Notes under the pieces: model-generated
Databases searched by the model: none
Told to the model about the DNA's origin: nothing
Seen by the model: only the letters and a program-made list of their open reading frames with translations
In this document: piece by piece, positions 11,215 through 22,333 of the stretch
Position numbering within the stretch: position 1 is the stretch's first letter
Layout of the letters: every line of letters starts with the position of its first letter
NCBI GenBank assembly: GCA_008638375.1
Contig: CM018052.1
Coordinates: 18,672,071 to 18,736,070 of the forward strand
From: Nyssa sinensis
Lineage: Eukaryota; Streptophyta; Magnoliopsida; Cornales; Nyssaceae
DNA: 64,000 nucleotides
Direction: 5' to 3'
Translations under genes and position numbers: made by a program

Positions 11215-11800
11215 AATTTCTCATTTCTCCGATAGAGAACATTTCTATCATTTTGTCATAGAAAACATTTTTGACATTTCGATCATTTTATCCATAAAGC
11301 ACATGTTGGTCATTTCGCCTATAGAGGGCATTTTTGTCATTTTTGCCCATAGAAGGCATTTTTGACATTTTGTCCACTGAGGAAATTTTGTTCATTTCAC
11401 CTATAGAGGGCATTTCCATCATTTTGCCCATAGAGGGCCTTTTCGAGATTTTGGTCATTTTGTCTGTATAAGAAATTTTGGTCATTTTGCCTATAGAGAG
11501 CATTTTTGTCATTTTACCCATAGAGGGCATTTTGAGAATTTTGTTCATTTTGTCCATAGAGGACATTTTGCCCATAGAGGACATTTTTTACATTTTGATC
11601 ATTTTCTCTACAAAGAACATTTTGGTTATTTTGCCCATAAGGGACATTTTCATCATTTTTGCCCATAGAGGGCATTATTGATATTTTGCTTATTATGCCC
11701 ACTAAGGGCATTTTGGTAAATATAATAAGTTTTCTACTTTTTAGGGGTATTTCTATAGTATTGATGCTATTTTGCCCTATTAGGGGCATTTTCGTAATTG
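11215..11800. repeat. About 30-bp GGGCATTTT/GCCC array (C2 U3)
   Basis: Repeats of a unit like CATAGAGGGCATTTTTGTCA followed by TTTTGCCC. GGGCA and TGCCC arms make small dyads. Peptides of the MSSMGKMTKM type read on the minus strand are artefacts of this repeat. Confidence 0.92.
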
Positions 11801-12182
11801 TAGCATATTCTTATCCCATATAAGTTATTTTAGTCATTCATGGGCATACTTGTAATTTCTATGTCATTTTACCCGTATAGAGTTCATTTGGTAATTTTGG
11901 ACCTTAGGGTCAAATTTTTTTAACTTTTTTATGCCTTAATGGAATTTTTGTAATTTCCTTGTCCCTAAATTCTCCACCAAATTAAGGGCGATATAGTAAT
12001 TATAGGTTTGTCCACCAAATACTTGTCGAATTGCCTTCCTTCTTTATTCTAAGGGATTTACCCTAGTTTTGTACACAAAATAATATCTATATCTTATTGC
12101 TTCCTCATTAATTATTCAATCATGGCCATTCATCCATAGGATTCATTGTGAGCCCATGGATTAAAACTCCTTAATTTTTCCC

Positions 12183-12190
12183 TATAAATA
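12183..12190 (+). promoter_or_regulatory. TATA box of C2 LTR
   Basis: TATAAATA followed by AGAACCCCTAGCC, matching the minus-strand C4 copy at 30,323. Confidence 0.62.
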
Positions 12191-12589
12191 AGAACCCCTA
12201 GCCACCATAACTTAGGGTTCCACATCATAGATTGAAGGTTCCACATCATAATCATTAAGAAGCTAGATGCTACAGTAATAACCCTTCTCTCTCTTCCATA
12301 TTTCTTGAAGCTTAGTTCTATATAAGCAACAATTCTAATCCATTGAAGGATGATTTCCACACCATTGAAGATTTAATCAAAGGAGTTCAAGCTCAAAGAC
12401 TTGTTTGATCAACCCAATCAATCAGGTACACTCCCTAAAACCCTACTATTCCCTCTTTTCCAAATTGAATTTATCCTATCACTCTCGATAAAATAAATTG
12501 AATTAGAGAACTACGTTGGCTCTGATTCCATTATCTGAATGGATGCATAGGACAGCCTCATGGGCCCGAGTTTTCTCCTTTCCTTTAAG

Positions 12590-12840
12590 TTATTTACTTT
12601 ATGTATTTTTCCTTATTTTTATCCATGTCAGCCTCTCTCTACTCTTTTCCTTTTAGCAATCTACTTTATGTCTCTTTTTTATTTATTATTTCATTCATGT
12701 CAATCTCTTTCTCACATCCCATTTATCTTTATTATTATTATGTCTTTCTTCTTATTTCATTCATGTCAATCTCTCTCTCCACTCATTTCTTTTGGCTTAT
12801 TTACTTCATTTATTAGATTTATTTTATTCGTTCATGTCAT
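12590..12840. repeat. Pyrimidine-rich repeats with CATGTCA (C2 U5)
   Basis: About four degenerate units of 60-75 bp, each with TTCATGTCAATCTCTCTC-like sequence. Open frames here are low-complexity. The block has counterparts in C4 (29,800-29,950) and C3 (47,820-47,990). Confidence 0.75.
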
Positions 12841-13365
12841 TATTATCATGGAATATTAAGCCTTGAGGATGAACACTTGTGGAATATCTCTCTCTTATTT
12901 TATCATGGAATATTAAGCCTTGTGGATGAACACTTGAGGCCAGTGTATTCAAACTGGGCAGGATGGGTGCCTAACCCTTCCCATCTCATACCTTCGCTCC
13001 CGGATTCAGAATTCTTTGGTTCATTATAGATTAGTTTTGCTTTACTTTATTTTAACACATGTCAAGGGGTTTAGAATGTAAATAGGATCAAAGTGATGTA
13101 ATTTTAGTTTTATTTGCTATTCTTTGTACATGCATTCTTCATAGGTTGTATCAGGTTTGCCTGATATTTAGCCTAAAATAAGCTGACGACTCATTTGTGC
13201 ATTCATATACACCCTAATCTGAAAAAATGGCATTTTCCTCTCCTACTTTGAGGGTGCGGACTTTAAAATCTATGTCTAGATTTGTTTGGCGCCTGCGCTC
13301 AGACTTGTAACTATTGTGTTTGCTTTCGCTCTCTCTCTCTGCTCTTGTTTATTTATTGTGCCTTA

Positions 13366-13630
13366 GACTATGAAATATGGAAAGTAATTATAAATGGACC
13401 TCATATTCCCATGAAGTCCGAAAGTTCTACTAATCACCAAGCAATGCATTAAACTTGAAGTTACCTACAAAGGTACAAATCAAGTCAAAGAGTCTAAAAT
13501 AGGTATGCTAGTTCACAAGTATGAACTGTTTAAAGTAAACGAAAATGAGTCGATACCCGAAATGTTCACTCACATTACTAACATTTTCAACTCATGTGCA
13601 ATCGATATCACACTAGTGGATGAGTTGTAG
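13366..13630 (+). pseudogene. gag: Ty1/copia gag (UBN2-type) fragment
   Basis: Two frames carry pieces of a copia-type gag polyprotein, which in living elements packages the RNA into particles. First DYEIWKVIINGPHIPMK (from 13,366), then after a frame change LEVTYKGTNQVKESKIGML (from 13,454), HKYELFKVNENESI and MFTHITNIFNSC, ending at a TAG (13,628). A full gag has roughly 80 codons between these two blocks that are missing here. Upstream is the C2 LTR end, downstream is unrelated sequence, so this is a small scrap of a copia element. No zinc knuckle or pol is seen. Confidence 0.75.
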
Positions 13631-14733
13631 TCTCGTGAGGGTTTCCAGCGATGATACCCACAAACATCTCAGTGTAAAAGATGCCAAACATGATTTTGAA
13701 TTCATGTAATATTTCACCAAATAATCAATTAAGCTTGACTCAAATCAAAACTTTCATCTTATTAATCGAATTAAATAATTGAACACCACATTTTCTTAGA
13801 CAAAGCTGGTAAAGTTCAATCTACTTATATTCAAATAAAAAATCATCACAGACTCCTTCAATGTAAAATGAATTTTCACACAAAGCATGGGCCACAACTC
13901 AACTTTAATAAACATATTATCAACATTTCTCGGTGTGTCAAAATTTCCATTGTAAAGTAAATCATGACTTTAACTCAAAAGCAAACTTTTACTTATTAAA
14001 TGTGACTATGCAATGCTTGAGTCTCTTAAGCTTTCTAATTAACCCATGTAACGAGTGTTAGGCCAATGATTCCCAAACTAGTTGGTTTTAAGGCACTAGG
14101 TGTAGAGACATCCTTATGGGCTTACTAGCTCAAGTTAAAAAGACTACGAACCCAAACTAGTTACAAAAAAAACTTCTCGTTATTTCACGTGAACACTCAT
14201 TAATTGGCGAGGCTAGAGGTCCAGTTACTAGGTGAGTAGTTATTTTTTTTCTCCTTTTTTTTGAGAGCTGTTATGCGAATGACACTTAATCGACAACTCA
14301 TTCAATTCATCTGAAATTATCAACAATATGCACATGAATTTCAAGTTTGTAAGCTTCACACAATGTGCTAATGTGCTCGTCATGAAGTATACAAATGATA
14401 AATCTCTATGCAAACATAAGTAAAAAGAACTAAACTAGGATTGCAAATCCAATGACATGTGTTCAAAAGTTTATTTTCATCAATAATATGAAACAAAGAT
14501 TCAAAAATCATTCCATATTATACTAACTATTTAAATTAGCATTATTCAACTTCAAATTCAGGGTATAGAATCACCTATTCTTTTTATTTAATTTTTTTTC
14601 AATTTTTCAGGTATTTTTTTTAAATGTGACTATTCGGATATGATGTTTTGACATTACTCACCCCTTAACTTAAACGTCCCATTCTACTCAATGTAAATAA
14701 AGGAAACAAAATAGTAAAGAAAATGAAAATTTC
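13631..14733 (-). other. Probable 3' region of A1 (3' UTR, possible LTR)
   Basis: No coding sequence recognised. Read on the minus strand it lies downstream of the integrase-derived array, where the 3' UTR, polypurine tract and 3' LTR of A1 belong. A purine-rich string AAGTTAAGGGGTGAG (14,657-14,671) followed by TGTCAAAACATC is a possible polypurine tract and LTR start (14,653). It does not visibly match the A2 LTR, so LTR identity is unproven. Confidence 0.35.
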
Positions 14734-17700
14734 CTTAAAATGAAATGAAAAATCCTAAAAATGGTATTCCTACAATTGGTTAGAATGCTAGAACAAAATA
14801 AAAAAATAGAAAGAAAAATAATGTAAAACAATGATAAAAACTAAATACCTCACAAATATTGGTACACTGGGTCCTCCAAAACAGTGGACTCAATCTCATG
14901 TGAAAAGTTTTCCAAAAATGGTTTAAGACGTTGTTTGTTCACAATCAAAATATTAGCACTCTTCGGATTCTCAATTTCAACAGCTGCGTGGGAAAGAAAT
15001 TTTTAACAACAAATGGGCCTATTTATCTAGATCTCAACTTTCTAGGAAACAAGTGCAATCGAAAATTTTACAAGAGAAGATTTTGATATGGCTCAAAAAA
15101 TTTTCTCAAGATTTACTTGTCATGAAAAACTTTCATTTTCTCTTTGTAAATTCTTGAATTTTCATAAGCATCTCTTCGAATTCCTTCCAACTCAATCCTT
15201 TTCAATTTCCTTAAAGCACCAGTCATTTATATTAAAATTAAACATCTTTATGGCCCCAAATACTTTATGCTCCAATTCCACAGGCAAGTGACAAGATTTC
15301 CCATAGACAAGTCCATAAGGAGACATACCAATCGGGGTTTTATAAGTAGTACGGTATGCCCAAAGTGCATCAGTTAGTCTTAGAGACTAATCCTTACGAT
15401 TTGGGCTAACCTTTTTTTTTCCAAAATTCGTTCGATTTCCCGATTAGCTGGTTCAACTTGTCCATCTTAAAATGAAATGAAAAATCCTAAAAATGGTATT
15501 CCTACAATTGGTTAGAATGCTAGAACAAAATAAAAAAATAGAAAGAAAAATAATGTAAAAAAATGATAAAAACTAACTACCTCACGAATATTGGTACACT
15601 GGGTCCTCCAAATCAGTGGACTCAATCTCATGTGAAAAGTTTTCCAAAAATGGTTTAAGACGTTGTCCATTCCCATTAAAAATATTACCATTCTCCGGAT
15701 CCTCAATTTCAACAGTTGCGTGGGAAAGAAATTCTTAACAACAAATGGGACTATCTATCTGGATCTTAACTTTCTAGGAAACAAGTGCAATCGAAAATTT
15801 TACAAGAGAACTTTTTGAGATGGCTCAAAAGATTTTCTCAAAATTTACTTGTCATGAAAAACTTTCATTTTCTCTTTGTAAATTCTTGAATTTTCATAGG
15901 CATCTCTTAGAATTCCTCCAAACTCATTCCTTTTCAATTTTGTTAAAGCACCAGTCATTTATATTAAAATTAAACATCTTTATGGCCCAAAATACTTTAT
16001 GCCTCAATTACAGAAGCAAGTGACAAGATTTCCCATAGACAAGTCTATAAGGAAACAGACCAATCGGGGTTTTATAACTAGTATGGTATGCCGAAGGTGC
16101 ATCAGTTAGTCTCATAGACTAATCCTTACGATTTGGGCTAACCTTTTTTTTTTCCAAAATTTGTTCGATTTCCCGATTAGATAGTTCAACTTGTCCACCT
16201 TAAAATGAAATGAAAAATCCTAAAAAAAGTATTCCTACCATTGGTTACAATGCTAGAACAAAATAAAAAAATAGAAAGAAAAATAATGTAAAACAATGAT
16301 AAAAACTAACTACCTCACGAATATTGGTACACTGGGTCCTCCAAATCAATGGACTCAATCTCAGGTGAAACGTTTTCCAAAAATGGTCTAAGACGTTGTC
16401 CATTCACATTAAAAATATTACCATTCTTTGGATTCTCAATTTCAACAGCTGCGTGGGAAAGAAATTTTTCACAACAAATGGGCCTCTCTGTCTAGATCTC
16501 AACTTTCTAGGAAACAAGTGCAATCTAAAATTTTAGAAGAGAACTTTTTGAGATGGCGCAAAAGATTTTCTCAAAATTTACTTGTCATGAAAAACTTTCA
16601 TTTTCTCTTTGTAAATTCTTGAATTTTCATAAGCATCTCTTCGAATTCCTTCCAACTCATTCCTTTTCAATTTCGTTAAAGCACCAGTCATTTATATTAA
16701 AATTAAACATCTTTATGGCCCAAAATACTTTATACTCCAATTCCATAGGCAAGTGACAAGATTTCCCACAAACAAGTTTATAAGGAGACATATCAATCGG
16801 GGTTTTATAGGTAGTACGGTATGCCCAAAGTGCATCAGTTAGTCTAAGAGACTAATCCTTACAATTTGGGCTAACCTTTTTTTTTCCAAAATTTGTTTGA
16901 TTTCCCGATTAGCTAGTTCAACTTGTCCACCTTAAAATGAAATGAAAAATCCTAAAATTGGTATTCCTACCATTGGTTAGAATGCTAGAACAAAATAAAA
17001 ACATAGAAAGAAAAATAATGTAAAACAATGATAAAAACTAACTACCTCAAGAATATTGGTACACTGGGTCCTCCAAATCAGTGGACTCAATCTCATGTGA
17101 AAAGTTTTCAAAAAATGGTTTAAGACGTTGCCCATTCACATGAAAAATATTACCATTCTCCGGATTCTCAATTTCAACAGCTGCATGGGAAAGAAATTTT
17201 TAACAACAAACGGGCCAATCTATCTAGATCTCAACTTTCAAGGAAACAAGTGCAATCGAGAATTTTACAAGAGAACTTTTTGAGAAGGCTCAAAGATTTT
17301 CTCAAAATTTACTTGTCAGGAAAAACTTTCATTTTCTCTTTGTAAATTCTTGAATTTTCATAACCATCTCTTCGAATTCCTTCCAACTCATTCCTTTCCA
17401 ATTTTGTGAAAGCACCAGTCATTTATATAAAAATTAAACAACTTTATCACCCAAAATACTTTATGCTCCAATTCCACTAGCAAGTGACAAGATTTCCCGT
17501 AGACAAGTCTATAAGGAGACATACCAATCGGGGTTTGATAAGTAGCAAGGTATGCCCAAAGTGCATCAGTTAGTCTTAGAGACTAATCCTTACGATTTCT
17601 GCTTACCTTTTTTTAAAAAAAATTTGTTCGATTTCCCGATTAGCTAGTTCAACTTGTGCACCTTAAAATGAAATGAAAAATCCTAAAACTGGTATTCCTA

Positions 17701-20700
17701 CAGTTGGTTAGAATGCTATAACAAAATAAAAAAATAGAAAGAAAAATAATGTACAACAATGATAAAAACTAACTACCTCACGAATATTGGTACAGTGGGT
17801 CCTCCGAATCAATGGACTAAATCTCATGTGAAAAGTTTTGCAAAAATGGTTTAAGACGTTGTCCGTTCACCTTAAAAATATTACCATTCTTTGGATTCTC
17901 AATTTCAACAGCTGCATGGGGAAGAAATTTTTAACAACACATAGGCCTATCTATCTAGATCTTAACTTTCTAGGAAACAAGTGCAATCGAAAATTTTACA
18001 AGAGAACTTTTTGAGATGGCTCAAAAGATTTTCTCAAAATTTACTTGTCATGAAAAACTTTCATTTTCTCTTTGTAAATTCTTGAATTTTCATAAGCATC
18101 TCTTCAAATTCCTTCCAACTCATTCCTTTTCAATTTTGTTAAAGCATCAGGCATTTATAATAAAATTAAACATCTTTCTGGCCCAAAATACTTTATGCCC
18201 CAATTACACAAGCAAGTGACAAGATTTCCCGTAGACAAGTCCATAAGCAGACAGACCAATCGGGGTTTTATAAGTAGTGCGGTATGCCCAAAGTGCATCA
18301 GTTAGTCTTAAAGACTAATCCTTACGATTTGGCTTAACCTTTTTTTTTCTGAAATTTGTTCGATTTCCCGATTTGCTAGTTCAACTTGTCCACCTTAAAA
18401 TGAAATGAAAAATCCTAAAAATCGTATTCCTACTGTTTGTTAGAATGCGTGAACAAAATAAAAAAATAGAAAGAAAAATAATGTAAAACAACGATGAAAA
18501 CTAACTAGCTCACGAATATTGGTATGCTGGGTCCTCCAAATCAATGGACTCAATCTCAAGTGAAAAGTTTTCAAAAAATGTTTTAAGACGTTGTCCGTTC
18601 ACATTAAAAATATTACCATTCTCCGGATTCTCAATTTCAATAGTTGCGGGGGAAAGAAATTTTTAACAACACATGGGCCTATCTATCTAGATCTCAACTT
18701 TCTAGGAAACAAGTGCAATCGAAAATTTTACAAGAGAACTTTTTGAGATGGCTCAAAAGATTTTCTCAAAATTTACTTGTCATGAAAAACTTTCATTTTC
18801 TCTTTGTAAATTCTTGAATTTTCATAAGCATCTCTTCGAATTCCTAACAACTCATTCCTTTTCAATTTTGTTAAAGCACCAGTCATTTATATTAAAATTA
18901 AGCATCTTAATGTTCCAAAATACTTTATGCTCCAATGGCACAAGCAAGTGGCAAGATTTCCCATAGGCAAGTCTATGAGGAGACATACCAATCGGGGTTT
19001 TATAAGTAATACGGTATGCCCAAAGTGCATCAGTTAGTCTTAGAGACTAATCCTTACGATTTGGGCTAACCTTTTTTTTTCCAAAATTTGTTCGATTTCC
19101 CGATTAGCTAGTTCAACATGTCCGCCTTAAAATGAAATAAAAAATCCTAAAATTGGTATTCCTACCATTGGTTAGAATGCTAGAACAAAATAAAAACATA
19201 GAAAGAAAAATAATGTAAAACTATGATAAAAACTGACTACCTCACGAATATTGGTACACTCGGTCCTCCAAATCAGTTGACTCAATCTCAAGTGAAAAGT
19301 TTTCAAAAAATAGTTTAAGACGTTGTCCGTTCACATTAAAAACAAATGGGCCAATCTATCTAGATCTCAACTTTCAAGGAAACAAGTGCAATCGAAAATT
19401 TTACAAGAGAACTTTTTGAGATGGCTCAAAAGATTTTCTCAAAATTTACTTGTCATGACAAACATTCATTTTCTCTTTGTAAATTCTTGAATTTCCATAA
19501 GCATCTCTTCAAATTCCTTCTAACTCATTCCTTTTCAATTTTGTTAAAGCACCAATCCTTTATATTAAAATTAAACATCTTCATGGTCGAAAATACTTTA
19601 TGCCCCAATTACACTAGCAAGTGACATGATTTCCCATAGACAAGTCTATAAGGAGACAGACCAATCGGGGTTTTATAAGTAGTACGGTATGCCCAAAGTG
19701 CATCAGTTAATCTTAGAGACTAATCCTTACGATTTGTGCTAACCTTTTTTTTAAAAAAATTTGTTCGATTTCCCGATTAGCCAGTTCAACTTGTGCACCT
19801 TAAAATGAAATGAAAAATCCTAAAAATGGTATTCCTATAGTTGGTTAGAATGCTAGAACAAAATAAAAAAATAGAAAGAAAAATAATGTAAAACAATGAT
19901 AAAAACTAACTACCTCACGAATATTGGTACACTGGGTCCTCCAAATCAATGGCTAAATCTCATGTGAAAAGTTATCCAAAAATGGCTAAGACGTTGTCCG
20001 TTCACCTTAAAAATATTACCATTCTTTGGATTCTCAATGTCAATAGCTGCATGGGAAAGAAACTTTTAACAACACGTGGGCCTATCTATCTAGATCTCAA
20101 CTTTCTTGGAAACAAGTGCAATCGAAAATTTTACAAGAGAACTTTTGAGATGGCTCAAAAGATTTTCTCCAAATTTACTTGTCATGAAAAACTTTCATTT
20201 TCTTTTGGTAAATTCTTGAATTTTCATCAGCATCTCTTCGAATTCCTTCCAACTCATTCCTTTTCAGTTTTGTTAAAGCACTAGTTATTTATATTAAAAT
20301 TAAATGTCTTTATGGCCCAAAATACTTTATGGCCCAATTACACAAGCAAGTGACAAGATTTCCCATAGACAAGTTTATAAGGAGACAGACCAATCGGGGT
20401 TTTATAAGTAGTACGGTATGCCCAAAGTGCATCAGTTAGTCTTAGAGACTAATCCTTACGATTTGGGCTAACCTTTTTTTTTCCGAAATTTATTCGCTTT
20501 CCCGATTAGATAGTTCAACTTGTCCACCTTAAAATGAAATGAAAAATGCTAAAAATGGTATTCCTTCCATTGGTTAGAATGCTAGAACCAAAAAAAAAAA
20601 TAGAAAGAAAAATAATGTAAAAGAATGATAAAAACTAAATACCTCACGAATATTGGTACACTGGGTCCTCCAAAGAAGTGGACTCAATCTCTTGTGAAAA

Positions 20701-21258
20701 GTTTTCCAAAAATGGTTTAAGACGTTGTCCGTTCACATTTAAAGTATGACCATTCTCCGGATTCTCAATTTCAACAACTACGTGGGAAAGAAATTTTTAA
20801 CAACAAATGGGCCTATCTATCTAGATCTCAACTTTCTAGGAAACAAGTGCAATCGAAAATTTTACAAGAGAACTTTTTGAGATGGCTCAAAAGATTTTCT
20901 CAAAATTTACTTGTCATGAAAAACTTTCATTTTCTCTTTGTAAATTCTTGAATTTTCATAAGCATCTCTGCGAATTCCTTCCTACTCATTCCTTTTCAAT
21001 TTTATTGAAGCACCATTCATTTATATTAAAATTAAACATCTTCATGGCCCAAAATACTTTATGCTCCAATTCCACAGGCAAGTGACAAGATTTCCCATAG
21101 ACAAGTCTATAAGGAGACATACCAATCAGGGTTTTATAAGTAGTACGGTATGCCCAAAGTGCATCAGTTAGTCTTAAAGACTAATCCTTACGATTTGGGC
21201 TAACCTTTTTTTTTCAAAAATTTGTTTGATTTCCCGATTGGCTAGTTCAACTTGTCCA
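14734..21258 (-). repeat. 732-bp tandem array, 9 copies, from integrase 3' end
   Basis: Nine head-to-tail monomers: 14,734-15,465; 15,466-16,198; 16,199-16,930; 16,931-17,661; 17,662-18,393; 18,394-19,125; 19,126-19,798; 19,799-20,527; 20,528-21,258. Lengths are 729-733 bp except the seventh (673 bp, a deletion of about 59 bp). On the minus strand each monomer begins at the GQVELANREI segment of integrase, runs through [33 protein letters not shown] and KLRSR.IGPFVVKNFFP to a stop after DPVYQYS, then about 130 bp of 3' UTR. The right end runs without a break into the unique integrase core of A1. All copies carry stops and frame changes. Confidence 0.93.
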
Positions 21259-21850
21259 CTTGTTTGCGGGAAATACGAGGTTGCAAGTTTATGTGTTACA
21301 GAATATTGTTTCATCAAAACCTCAAAAGGCCGGTTACAAAAGTGCAATCCCCCATCATTTATGATGGCCCAAGGTATTCCAAACCTTAACAAAACATTTT
21401 ACTTTAAAAATTTCAAAACAACTTTGTGATCATCTTTTGTGCAAGGAATAGCCTCAATCCATTTATAGTCATAATCAACTATAACAAGAATATAAAGGTA
21501 TCCAAAAGAATGAGGAAATAGGCCCATGAACTCTATACCCTAGCAATCGAATATTTTACTAAACAAAATTGGGTGTAAATGTATCATGTTGTGTCGAGTA
21601 ATTCGCCCTAACTTTTGGCATCGATCATATGTTTAAAAAAGTGATGAGTCTCTCTGAAAAGAGTAGGGCAATGAAATCCACACTGCAAAATTTGTGCAAT
21701 GATTTTTCTTAAACAAAAATGGTTACCACAAGCCTTGGAATGGCAAAGGAGATGACACTATGTATTTTATTGTCTGAGATACATCTCCTCACGATTTGGT
21801 TAGGACAATACTTAAACAAGTATGGATCATCCTAAAAAAAACTCTAAACC
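21174..21850 (-). pseudogene. int: A1 integrase core (broken)
   Basis: Integrase inserts the element cDNA into the host chromosome. On the minus strand the zinc-finger remnant TYDRCQKLGRITRHN leads to IFDC.GIEFMGLFPHSFGY, then IVDYDYKWIEAIPCTKDDH, PWAIINDGGLHFCNRPFEV and SGQVELANREI. The first catalytic Asp is replaced by Glu (GIE), the preceding Trp codon is a stop, and a further stop lies before LLRFGIPWAI. The second Asp (NDGG) is kept. The frame breaks again at a homopolymer near 21,210. Downstream sequence is the first monomer of the 732-bp array. Confidence 0.85.
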
Positions 21851-22333
21851 TCAAAGCAAAAATCTCTTTTTATCTTGTGCATTCCAATGCGGTGGGATTT
21901 TTCCTATAACAAGAAAATTTTTAATATTAGCAAACCAAGGCAAAGCAGACATAGAAAAACGTTGCTCATCAAGGAAAATGTCCTTGATTGGCGTGGGATC
22001 TAAGGAAGAATCAACTAGGAGTCTAGATAAATGATCTGCCACCACATTTTCTACTTTTTTTTTTTTTTTTTTGTCTTTAATAGCAATGTTGAACTCATGG
22101 AGTAAAAGGATCCACTTCATCAATCATGGCTTAGCATCATTCTTTGTAAGAAGGTACTTTAATGCTGCATAGTCAGTGAAAACAACAATAGGTGAACCAG
22201 TTAAATAGGCACGAAATTTATCAAGAGAAAATACTACTACAAGTATTTCCTTTTCAGTCATGGAATAATTCATTTGAGCACTATATAAGGTTTTACTTGT
22301 GTAGTATACAACATAAGATTTTTTGTCCTTACG
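21851..22333 (-). pseudogene. A1 RNase H and integrase N-terminal part (broken)
   Basis: Follows the RT frame after a stop. Minus-strand segments KSYVVYYTSKTLYSAQMNYS, TEKEILVVVFSLDKFRAYL and SPIVVFTDYAALKYL are RNase H, which degrades the RNA strand during reverse transcription. After a stop come FNIAIKDKK, a T18 run on the plus strand (22,055-22,072) read as a lysine string, then VENVVADHLSRLLVDSS and KIPPHWNAQDKKRF, the linker into integrase. The homopolymer and stops make it non-functional. Confidence 0.85.

Larger units (their letters stand above)
8651..13305 (+). mobile_element. C2, Ogre/Tat-like LTR with giant U3
   Basis: Plus-oriented member of the same LTR family as C1, C3 and C4. 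Order: 80-bp minisatellite (9036-11,130), roughly 30-bp array (11,215-11,800), TATA box (12,183), CATGGGCCCGAG (about 12,560), pyrimidine-rich repeats (12,590-12,840), GGTGCCTAACCCTTCCCATC (about 12,967), CTCCCGGATTC, AATAAGCTGACGACTC and an end near TTTGGCGCCTGCGCTCA. Left limit is arbitrary because no terminus is visible before the 80-bp array. No PBS like that of C3 follows; instead a copia gag fragment follows, so C2 may be a solo LTR. Confidence 0.55.

Noticed and set aside
11288..11789. Repetitive Met/Lys-rich minus-strand proteins (MSSMGKMTKM-like), also antisense at 30,868-31,212
   Set aside because: They are translations of the roughly 30-bp minisatellite in an LTR; several frames give equally repetitive peptides.
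15088..21085. A conserved 67-codon plus-strand frame (MAQKIFSKFTCHEKLSFSLC...) repeated in nearly every 732-bp unit, suggesting a small-protein gene family
   Set aside because: It is exactly antisense to the integrase C-terminal segment of A1, and conservation follows from recent tandem duplication. No promoter, signal or codon pattern supports translation.
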